From a bacterium (GTDB taxonomy: Bacteria; Patescibacteriota; Minisyncoccia; Moranbacterales; UBA2206), in NCBI GenBank assembly GCA_021779205.1, contig JAJYBE010000001.1:1-47249 (forward strand): DNA of 47,249 nt. Direction: 5' to 3'. Positions 40,834-47,249 of this stretch are shown here, piece by piece. The notes beneath the pieces are model-generated. The model was given only the letters and a program-made list of their open reading frames with translations, searched no databases and had not been told where the DNA came from. The number at the start of each line of letters is the position of its first letter. The stretch's first letter is position 1. Position numbers and translations under genes: made by a program.

Positions 40834-42105
40834 CTACTCCATAAACCTCTTCTTTCTCAACTTCTTATGATACATAATTGCAAAACGATGCGCTTCGTCG
40901 CGGATGTGTTCTATGAGTTCGTCGGATATCTCCGGCACACTGCCAAAAGCATAGCGATCCAGTTTTTTGCGGGTCGGACCTTTGGCGACAGCCAAAAGCG
41001 GAATTTCCAGATGAAAATTTTTGAGCACGCGACGCACAGCGGTGAGATGACCTTGTCCGCCGTCTAAAATTATGAGGTCTGGCATCGGCCAATTATTGCC
41101 AAATCTGCGCCCCAGCACTTCCGCCATTGAAGCAGTGTCATTCGCACCCTCTACAGTTTTAATTTTAAATTTGCGATACTGACTCTTGTTCGGACCAATT
41201 TCCCCATTCGCATTATCAAATACCACCATTGATCCAACGCTCGATTTTCCGAAAATATTGGAAATATCATAACCCTCAATGCGAAATTTTGAATTTTGAG
41301 TTTTGAATTTTAAATTTTTTTGGAAATTGGAAATTGGAAATTGGAAATTATCATCGCCCTTAGCGATGAGCGCTATATCCTGGATGTGTTGCAACGCAAA
41401 AATCGCATTGCGCACTTTAAGCGCTTTTTCAAATTCCTGCTTCTCGCTTAGCGCTGACATTTCTTTTTTCATTTTGGCAATGAGACTTCTTTTCTTTCCT
41501 TCCAAAATCATCCAGATGCCCCGGATATTTTTCGCATAGTCCTCCTTCGAAATCGCCCCGGCATACGGCCCCGGACAAAGCCCGATCTGAAAATCCAGAC
41601 ACCCCTTTTCCGTTTTTTGCGCCTTGGAATGATAGGGAAAAATTTTCCTCAGGATTTTCAACGCGATTTCAATATTTTTCTTGGAAATATACGGCCCGTA
41701 GATTTTACTAAATTTTGATTTTATATCACCATCTTGATCCATCTCCCTTTTTCGTAAAAATAATATACGCGGAAAATCTTCTTTCGTAATTGCCACATAA
41801 GAAAATGATTTGTCATCTTTTCCGTCCACATTCAATTTCGGCTGCCACTTCTTGATCTGTTCTTGCTCTAAAATATATGCCTCCAAAACTGTTTCGGTTT
41901 TCCGAACTTCAATATCCGCCACTTGAGAAATAAACATTTCAATCGGTCGCGCATATCTACTGCGCCCTTGAAAATATGATCCGACCCGGTTTTTGAGCGA
42001 CGTCGCTTTACCCACATACAAAATTTCTCCGGCATTATTCCGAAAAATATAGACCCCCGGAGAAGTCGGCAGACTTTTCAGTTTTTTACTAATTTTAGTT
42101 GACAT
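40834..42105 (-). CDS. uvrC: excinuclease subunit UvrC, short form with repeat-coded linker
   Basis: 423 residues. The N-terminal GIY-YIG nuclease (SPGVYIFRNNAGEILYVGKA, TSLKNRVGSYFQ) makes the 3' cut. A cysteine and UVR segment (IAKMKKEMSALSEKQEFEKA) binds UvrB. The RNase-H-like 5' nuclease has RIEGYDISNI, LIILDGGQGHLTAVRRVL and the DEAHRFAI histidine. The protein ends 14 residues later (YHKKLRKKRFME), without the usual tandem helix-hairpin-helix domain. Residues about 252-274 (NFQFPISNFQKNLKFKTQNS) form an insert coded by TTGGAAA tandem repeats just before the RNase H domain. It begins 20 bases after the uvrA stop. Confidence 0.92.
   Translation of the reverse strand: MSTKISKKLKSLPTSPGVYIFRNNAGEILYVGKATSLKNRVGSYFQGRSRYARPIEMFISQVADIEVRKTETVLEAYILEQEQIKKWQPKLNVDGKDDKSFSYVAITKEDFPRILFLRKREMDQDGDIKSKFSKIYGPYISKKNIEIALKILRKIFPYHSKAQKTEKGCLDFQIGLCPGPYAGAISKEDYAKNIRGIWMILEGKKRSLIAKMKKEMSALSEKQEFEKALKVRNAIFALQHIQDIALIAKGDDNFQFPISNFQKNLKFKTQNSKFRIEGYDISNIFGKSSVGSMVVFDNANGEIGPNKSQYRKFKIKTVEGANDTASMAEVLGRRFGNNWPMPDLIILDGGQGHLTAVRRVLKNFHLEIPLLAVAKGPTRKKLDRYAFGSVPEISDELIEHIRDEAHRFAIMYHKKLRKKRFME
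41320..41349. repeat. TTGGAAA tandem repeat inside uvrC
   Basis: Four copies of the heptamer TTGGAAA run in frame, preceded by a GAATTTT/TTTGAATTTT-type AT repeat (from 41284). It codes NFQFPISNFQ and neighbours. The same repeat family lies in uvrA at 44317-44371. Confidence 0.8.
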
Positions 42106-42125
42106 TTGCTTTAAATCGGCGATAA

Positions 42126-45116
42126 TCAGTGACTTAAGATTTCCTTAAGATATTTCCCCGTCCAACTCTCCTTGTCCCACTTCGCCACTTCTTCCGGCGT
42201 ACCGGAAACAATCACACGCCCACCTTCTTTTCCGCCTTCCGGTCCCAGATCAATAATCCAATCGGCGGTTTTTATTACGTCTAAATTATGTTCAATTACA
42301 ATCACTGTGTTTCCCGCATCAACCAAACGATTGAGAATTCCCAACAGTTTTTTGATGTCATCAAAATGCAAACCGGTTGTCGGTTCGTCAAGAATATAAA
42401 GCGTATCGCCAGTTGCACGCCTGGAAAGTTCAGTGGAAAGTTTGATGCGTTGCGCTTCTCCGCCGGAAAGTGTCGTGGCGGATTGACCGAGTTGAATGTA
42501 GCCCAGACCGACATCTTCCAAGACTTTCAGTTTGTCAGCAATATCGTGAAAACTAGCAAAAAATTCGCGCGCCTCAGTTATGGTCATCACCAATACATCA
42601 GCGATATTTTTATCACGATACTTCACTTTGAGCGTTTCGCTGTTGTAGCGCTTCCCGCCGCAAACATCGCAAGGCAGATAAACATCCGGCATAAATTGCA
42701 TTTCGATTTTGTTGTACCCATCGCCCTGACAATTATCACAACGTCCGCCTTTGACGTTGAAAGAAAAGCGACCCGGGGAATAGCCTTTTGCTTTGGCGTC
42801 CCTTGTTTCTGCGAACAGTTCGCGGATCGCCGTAAATAGTCCGGTGTAGGTTGCTGGATTCGATCTCGGTGTACGTCCAATCGGCGACTGATCAATCATA
42901 ATCACCTTGTTGAGATAATGATCGCCAACTATTTCACTGTGCTTGCCCGGCCGTTCCAGTGAGTGCATAATTTTAGCCGAAAGCGCTTTGTAAAGAATAT
43001 CCCCTACTAGTGTTGATTTTCCTGAACCGGATACGCCTGTCACGCAAGTCAAAACTTTGAGCGGAAATGACACGGTAATGTTTTGCAAATTATGCTCGCG
43101 CGCTCCTCGCACCACAAGTGTTTTTTTATTTTTTAAAGATCGCCTGGAAGCCGGAATTTCAATCTGCAAATCTCCTCGCAAATATTTGGCGGTTAGTGAT
43201 TTTTCACTTTGCATTACTTCTGCCGGCGATCCCTCAGCGACAATTTCCCCACCATATTTTCCCGCTCCCGGACCAATGTCCACAAGATAGTCCGCCGCAC
43301 GCATTGTTTCTTCATCATGCTCCACGACGATCAGGGTATTTCCTACATCTCTGAGTTGCAAAAGTGTCGAGAGCAATTTTGCATTATCGCGAGCGTGGAG
43401 ACCAATTGATGGTTCGTCCAGAATATAAAGCACGCCAACTAATTGAGAACCGATTTGCGACGCCAGGCGGATGCGCTGCGACTCTCCGCCGGCAAGAGTA
43501 TTGGCAGCGCGACCAAGCGAGAGATAACCAAGACCCACATCTTGCAAAAAACCTAACCGATTTTGAATTTCTTTGAAAATCCGACCGGCAATCAGTTCTT
43601 CGCGTTTGCTAAAATTTATTTTTTGAAAAAAATCCAAAGTCTCTCTCACACTGATAGTGGAAACTTCATGGATATTTTTATCCCCGACTGTCACCAAAAG
43701 CACTTCTTTTTTATAGCGAGATCCAAGGCAAGTCGAACAAGGATTTTGGGACATATATTTCTCAATGTCTGTACGCACTGCTTCTGAATCCGTCTTGAGA
43801 TAACGATCTTGCAAATAGCCCGCCACTCCTCGCCAACGCATATTATATTTCCAACTTGATCCGGTCTTGCTCCGCAACGTCACAGGAATTTCATCCGCTT
43901 CTTCTTCGCCAATCATATCAGTTGCTTCAGGTCCGCCATAGAGCAAGGTTTTGAAATCATCATCGGATAAATCCCGCAACCGCACATTGTCACGAATGTG
44001 ATAGAAATTTGTCACCGCGCGAAGAATCGTTCCCTGCCAATTATTTTTTTTATAACTCCACGGCATGATTCCGCCTTCGGCAATGGTTTTATTCATATCC
44101 GGCACAACTAAATCAGGATCGATTTCCTTCTTCATGCCCAGACCATCACAAGATGGACAAGCACCAAACGGACTATTGAAAGAAAATAGGCGTGGCTCCA
44201 ACTCAGGAAAATCAATCTCATGAATTGGACAAGAAAAATTCTGATTAAAAATCATCTCACTGGCTTCATTTTTTTCACTAGCCTTGCTTTTATTTAGCAT
44301 TTTACCCTTTTTGTCATTGGAAATTGAGATTTGGGATTTGTTTAGAAATTGGAAATTAGAAATTGGAAATTTCACTTTGATTATTCCTTTCGACAAATTC
44401 AACGCTTGTTCCACGCCCTCAAAAATCCGTGAAATATTTTCCGAATTTATTTCTACTTTATCAACCAATATATCAATATTATGTTTTTTATAGCGTTCCA
44501 ATTTCACTCGCGTGCCAATCTTTTCATCCAATGCATATTTTTTTCCATTCACAATAGCAGTGGAAAATCCTCGCCGAAACATTTCTTCCAATAGAGTGGA
44601 ATATTCACCTTTGCGTTCCCGTACAATAGGAGAGAAGATTTCAATCACACAACTGTCTTTTGCCGATTTCTTATCTCCTTCCGTGCAAATATTTAAAATC
44701 CGATTCACTATCTCATCCGTCGAGAGCCTAACGATTTCTCGTCCGCAAATCGGACAATGCGCCATGCCAATTTTGGCATAGAGCAATCGCAGGTAGTCAT
44801 GAATTTCCGTCACCGTTCCCACCGTTGAACGCGGATTGTGCGAAGCGGCTTTTTGATCAATCGAAATCGCCGGACTCAGACCTTCGATCGAATCAACTTC
44901 CGGTTTTCCCATTTGTCCCAAAAACTGCCTGGCATAGCTCGAAAGACTTTCGAGATATCTCCGTTGCCCTTCGGCAAAAATAGTATCAAAAGCCAGCGTA
45001 CTCTTGCCTGAGCCGGAAATTCCCGTAAAAACAATAAACTTATTCCGTGGCAAATCAAGATTGATGTTTTTGAGATTATGTTCTCTTGCTCCGCGGATAA
45101 TTAATTCGTCTTGCAT
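42126..45116 (-). CDS. uvrA: excinuclease subunit UvrA with repeat-coded insert
   Basis: 996 residues. Walker A GISGSGKSTLAF and GVSGSGKSTLVG, signatures TLAGGESQRIRLASQIGSQL and TLSGGEAQRIKLSTELSRRA, Walker B YILDEPSIGLH and YILDEPTTGLH. The UvrB-binding region and zinc modules are present (CPICGREI..., CDNCQGDG...CDVCGG). One zinc pair is CPIH instead of CxxC, a known variant. Residues about 247-285 (KFPISNFQFLNKSQISISND and on) form an insert just before FSCPIHEIDFPELEPRLFSF, coded by TTGGAAA-type repeat DNA as in uvrC. It has its own promoter and is followed by uvrC, so it is probably the main UvrA of the repair operon. Confidence 0.95.
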   Translation of the reverse strand: MQDELIIRGAREHNLKNINLDLPRNKFIVFTGISGSGKSTLAFDTIFAEGQRRYLESLSSYARQFLGQMGKPEVDSIEGLSPAISIDQKAASHNPRSTVGTVTEIHDYLRLLYAKIGMAHCPICGREIVRLSTDEIVNRILNICTEGDKKSAKDSCVIEIFSPIVRERKGEYSTLLEEMFRRGFSTAIVNGKKYALDEKIGTRVKLERYKKHNIDILVDKVEINSENISRIFEGVEQALNLSKGIIKVKFPISNFQFLNKSQISISNDKKGKMLNKSKASEKNEASEMIFNQNFSCPIHEIDFPELEPRLFSFNSPFGACPSCDGLGMKKEIDPDLVVPDMNKTIAEGGIMPWSYKKNNWQGTILRAVTNFYHIRDNVRLRDLSDDDFKTLLYGGPEATDMIGEEEADEIPVTLRSKTGSSWKYNMRWRGVAGYLQDRYLKTDSEAVRTDIEKYMSQNPCSTCLGSRYKKEVLLVTVGDKNIHEVSTISVRETLDFFQKINFSKREELIAGRIFKEIQNRLGFLQDVGLGYLSLGRAANTLAGGESQRIRLASQIGSQLVGVLYILDEPSIGLHARDNAKLLSTLLQLRDVGNTLIVVEHDEETMRAADYLVDIGPGAGKYGGEIVAEGSPAEVMQSEKSLTAKYLRGDLQIEIPASRRSLKNKKTLVVRGAREHNLQNITVSFPLKVLTCVTGVSGSGKSTLVGDILYKALSAKIMHSLERPGKHSEIVGDHYLNKVIMIDQSPIGRTPRSNPATYTGLFTAIRELFAETRDAKAKGYSPGRFSFNVKGGRCDNCQGDGYNKIEMQFMPDVYLPCDVCGGKRYNSETLKVKYRDKNIADVLVMTITEAREFFASFHDIADKLKVLEDVGLGYIQLGQSATTLSGGEAQRIKLSTELSRRATGDTLYILDEPTTGLHFDDIKKLLGILNRLVDAGNTVIVIEHNLDVIKTADWIIDLGPEGGKEGGRVIVSGTPEEVAKWDKESWTGKYLKEILSH
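44317..44371. repeat. TTGGAAA-type repeat inside uvrA
   Basis: Degenerate copies of TTGGAAATT, GAGATTTGGGATTTG and TTAGAAATTGGAAATTAG run in frame. They code ISNFQFLNKSQIS. This is the same family as the pure heptamer array in uvrC. Confidence 0.75.
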
Positions 45117-45136
45117 AAATTTTTAAATCATACTCT

Positions 45137-45165
45137 AGTTTAAAGCCTTTTGATTTTTACTGCAA
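45137..45165 (-). promoter_or_regulatory. promoter for uvrA-uvrC
   Basis: On the minus strand TTGCAG (45165-45160), 17 bases, TAAACT (45142-45137), about 20 bases before the uvrA ATG. No copy of the lexA-promoter palindrome is seen here. Confidence 0.5.
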
Positions 45166-45184
45166 GCTAGCGCAGATGAAAAAC

Positions 45185-45221
45185 AAAGCCAACCTCAAAT
45201 AACACGAAGCTGGCTTTTTTT
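45185..45221. terminator. terminator between lexA-like gene and uvrA
   Basis: AAAGCCA pairs with TGGCTTT around a long loop, with a T-rich tail on the minus strand and T7 on the plus strand. It ends the lexA-like transcript before the uvrA promoter. Confidence 0.6.
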
Positions 45222-45235
45222 GCTAAATTTGCAAA

Positions 45236-45895
45236 TTATAAACTCACATACTTCACCGGCAAAACTTTTCTAAAAATTCCGGCGAAAATGAATGAATCGG
45301 ATTTATGGATGAAGATTGGCTGATGAATTGGATTGGTTGATTTGGGAAAAAGACCAATCACATCTTCGCTAACTTTTTTATAGCGCTTAATGGTGGCCAT
45401 GCCATTCACCACTGCGACAACAATCTTGCCATCCAGCTCTTCTTGCTGTTCATATTTCTCAAAAATAACATAGTCGCCGTCATTGATTTTTTCCTTGTCC
45501 ATTGAATCGCCCAGTGCTTTCACTGCAAAGAGCAATGACTCGTCTTTATTACGAAACAGCGCTTTGGAAATTTGCAAAAAGCCATCGATATTGTCCTGCG
45601 CATAAGCCAAAGCTTCGCCACAAGATGCCAAGCCATAGACTGGCACAGAAAAAATATTTTTGAAATTAGTATAATTCTCGTTTTCAATAAGATAAATCTT
45701 CTTATTCTTGTCACGCTTAATAAGATCTTTTTTCTCCAGCGATTCAATTACTTGCATAACTGATTTCAGACTATCTTTCACCCCCTGTGACTCCAAAAAT
45801 TTTTGCAAGCGGTAGCTAGTAGGATTTTCCTTCATCTGATCAATTAGTTCTCGAATTGATTCAAGGATATTTTGCTGCTTGGCCGTCAGAATCAT
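45236..45895 (-). CDS. lexA: LexA-like SOS repressor with Cys-Gly cleavage site
   Basis: 219 residues from MILTAKQQNILESIRELIDQ; an ATG at 45922 would add nine and fits LexA N-termini less well. A winged-helix N-terminus (about 1-65) is followed by the linker and the S24 domain. The predicted self-cleavage site is LASC-GEA (Cys92-Gly93) rather than Ala-Gly, as in UmuD-like proteins. The catalytic serine is Ser131 in ALGDSMDKEKINDGDYVIF and the lysine is Lys170 in ATIKRY. RecA-stimulated cleavage would relieve repression. It sits before the uvrA-uvrC block, with its own promoter inside a dyad. Confidence 0.88.
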   Translation of the reverse strand: MILTAKQQNILESIRELIDQMKENPTSYRLQKFLESQGVKDSLKSVMQVIESLEKKDLIKRDKNKKIYLIENENYTNFKNIFSVPVYGLASCGEALAYAQDNIDGFLQISKALFRNKDESLLFAVKALGDSMDKEKINDGDYVIFEKYEQQEELDGKIVVAVVNGMATIKRYKKVSEDVIGLFPKSTNPIHQPIFIHKSDSFIFAGIFRKVLPVKYVSL

Positions 45896-45959
45896 AATTT
45901 TGTTTTGAACTTGTAAATTCATATTCCAATAAATTTACAAATCCTGCTTTTTAATTATT

Positions 45960-45994
45960 ACAGTGTTATTTTAACATTGATAGACTAACACTGT
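45960..45994. promoter_or_regulatory. dyad operator overlapping the lexA-like promoter
   Basis: ACAGTGTTA (45960-45968) and TAACACTGT (45986-45994) are perfect nine-base inverted repeats with a 17-base spacer. One arm overlaps the -35, the other the -10 region. A further CAATGTTA lies between on the minus strand. Autorepression by the adjacent LexA-like protein is the simplest reading. The wide spacing differs from classic LexA boxes. Confidence 0.6.
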
Positions 45995-45997
45995 CAA
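45968..45997 (-). promoter_or_regulatory. promoter of the lexA-like gene
   Basis: On the minus strand a perfect TTGACA (45997-45992), 18 bases, TAAAAT (45973-45968). Confidence 0.7.
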
Positions 45998-46014
45998 GCG
46001 CCTCCTTAAACACC

Positions 46015-46043
46015 AAAAAGCCCTGAATTATTCAGGGCTTTTT
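46015..46043. terminator. bidirectional terminator after the thioredoxin-fold gene
   Basis: A perfect 13-base stem AAAAAGCCCTGAA/TTCAGGGCTTTTT with loop TTA, with T-runs on both strands. Confidence 0.92.
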
Positions 46044-46062
46044 GACCTAACTGAGCTTTAGA

Positions 46063-47193
46063 TTAGTTTCCGCAAGCAGCACCAGTAGCTGCACCAGAAG
46101 TGGCACTCGCAGCGCCTTCGCCAAATCCTGCTGCGGGAGCAGCGGATGATAGCGTAGTTGAACATTCCTTAGGAGCAGTCTTAAATCCTGAGCAAATCGT
46201 TTTTAAAAGACTCGCAGAATCTCGTCCGGCGGCAGAGGCCTCCACGCCATTGATTATAAGCGTTGGAGAACCTTTCACTCCATATTTATCATTATCCGCC
46301 TTGTTCACTTCAAATAATGGGAAGCTTCCTTGATAAGTACTCTTGTCATTAAAATCTTTCGTCACATTAAACTGAGCATCTGCTTGCGTCATGCAGGTTG
46401 CCACTGTTGTTGCCGTAATGCCAGCCGATTTCATACAATCAGCTTCTGTTCCCTGGCCTTTTTTCAAAAAGCAAGTCAGATACGCATTCAACTTGGTTGG
46501 CTGATTTTTCTGAATACAATATTGTCTCAAATTTTCATCCAACTCTTTTCGATCATTGGTTGCCAAATCATTATGCATTGAATAGGAAACAAATTTCAGA
46601 GTATAGTTGATTTTCGAACCCAAGGCAGTTAATACTGGCAAAATTCCTTTTTCAATTTGCGTTCCATAAGGACAATAACTCATCACAAAAAGTTCCACTG
46701 TTGGTTTATCAGTTTGAGGAATTGGCTGTTGAGCTGCTGCTGCCGTTTGATTGGCATCCGGCTTTTGTTTAGCCTGTGATTCTATTTGAGCAATATCCAT
46801 TACGCTAGGAAAGAATTTCGTTCCGTCAGCTGACAAATATGATGTAATGTCCTGTTTTTGCGCTCCGGTGCCAATTGACACCATCACCTTAAACATACCA
46901 TCTTCCTTGGTAATCGAAGTAATATTCGCCTTCATTCCGCTTTGCATCAAATTATTGTTGATAAAATCATCAACTTTCGCCTTGGCCTGAGCTTCAGTCA
47001 AATTATGCTTTTGCCAGACTAGTTTGTAATAGCCAAATCCGCCAAGAATAACCACCAAAAGCACTAGGGCGATTATTTTTGACATATGCTTCTTACACTT
47101 CTCCAGACTGCATCTTTTCCTTTTGTGATAATGCTCAGTTTCATGATGCTGTTCTTTCGTGGCCTCGACAGCCGCCTTCTCTTCTTCTTTCAT
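46063..47193 (-). CDS. membrane-anchored DsbA/GILT-like thioredoxin-fold protein
   Basis: 376 residues. A charged, His- and Cys-containing cytoplasmic N-terminus (about 1-37) precedes one transmembrane helix (about 38-56). A linker domain (65-130) and a Gln/Ala/Pro-rich stretch (138-162) follow. The thioredoxin fold has ELFVMSYCPYGTQIEKGILP with active site CPYG (Cys174, with the second Cys replaced by Gly). It also has extra cysteines (QYCIQKN, LTCFLKKG, DCMKSAG, ATCMTQ) and the cis-Pro loop KGSPTLIINGVEA. The C-terminus is Ala/Gly/Ser-rich. The single active-site Cys suggests an isomerase, reductase or binding role rather than classic DsbA oxidase. The promoter is not clearly seen within the remaining 56 bases. 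Confidence 0.75.
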   Translation of the reverse strand: MKEEEKAAVEATKEQHHETEHYHKRKRCSLEKCKKHMSKIIALVLLVVILGGFGYYKLVWQKHNLTEAQAKAKVDDFINNNLMQSGMKANITSITKEDGMFKVMVSIGTGAQKQDITSYLSADGTKFFPSVMDIAQIESQAKQKPDANQTAAAAQQPIPQTDKPTVELFVMSYCPYGTQIEKGILPVLTALGSKINYTLKFVSYSMHNDLATNDRKELDENLRQYCIQKNQPTKLNAYLTCFLKKGQGTEADCMKSAGITATTVATCMTQADAQFNVTKDFNDKSTYQGSFPLFEVNKADNDKYGVKGSPTLIINGVEASAAGRDSASLLKTICSGFKTAPKECSTTLSSAAPAAGFGEGAASATSGAATGAACGN

Positions 47194-47249
47194 ACTTTGT
47201 ATTTGATTAAATTTATTATTTATTAAACTACCGGCTTTCCCCGATACTT

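Noticed and set aside
41284..41349. The tandem array was considered as a CRISPR fragment.
   Set aside because: Units are seven bases long with no spacers, the array is translated in frame, and no cas genes are present.

Overview
The window looks like an AT-rich chromosomal segment from a candidate-phyla-radiation bacterium (Patescibacteria, probably a Parcubacteria-like lineage). This is inferred from gene content, and no 16S gene is present to confirm it. Supporting signs are: compact operons with overlapping genes; an archaeal/eukaryal-type glycyl-tRNA synthetase; tRNA genes mostly without encoded CCA; a PilB-PilC-minor pilin-PilMNO cluster; small VanW, DUF11 and DedA membrane proteins; and many short palindromic or tandem repeats between and inside genes. 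TGA is used as a stop (for example in recG), so the ordinary bacterial code fits.

Layout. Positions 1-6.3 kb (minus strand) hold translation and RNA-modification genes: glyS (truncated by the window edge) behind a T-box leader, a Nudix hydrolase, a U32 RNA hydroxylase (trhP-like), tgt, and a DUF11 surface protein. A divergent promoter pair leads to comF (plus strand). Positions 7.2-10.5 kb form a minus-strand envelope operon (GT4, GT2, PAP2-like) plus a DedA gene. Positions 10.5-12 kb hold four tRNAs and a frameshifted GIY-YIG pseudogene. Then come recG, a membrane gene split by a G7 run, and a GIY-YIG gene bounded by inverted repeats. Positions 15.5-18.4 kb carry a second envelope group (DedA, hydrolase, GT4). 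tRNA-Glu, tsaD, a PrsW-like protein, hsp20, vanW and four tRNAs follow. Positions 23.1-33.9 kb are one type IV pilus operon headed by a histidine kinase and a receiver protein; its pilB is split at an A6 run. groL with a CIRCE-like operator, a nucleotidyltransferase-fold protein and a DNA-repair block (UvrA paralogue, YgjP-like metalloprotein, uvrC, uvrA, lexA-like) follow. The window ends with a membrane-anchored thioredoxin-fold protein.

The most unusual theme is repeats read in frame inside conserved proteins. Extra segments coded by repeat-like DNA sit in loops or linkers of TrhP, TGT, RecG, a GT4, a nucleotidyltransferase, UvrC and UvrA. This recalls Rickettsia palindromic elements, but the sequences belong to several different families. 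Related palindromic DNA bounds a GIY-YIG gene at 15.1-15.5 kb and, without any gene, a 191-bp segment at 40.6-40.8 kb.

The second highlight is a glyS T-box leader with a very short specifier region. It is separated from glyS by a decayed GxxExxY gene inside an inverted repeat. Three frameshifts (GIY-YIG pseudogene, G7 membrane gene, A6 pilB) could be decay, slippage or assembly error, and raw reads would be needed to decide.
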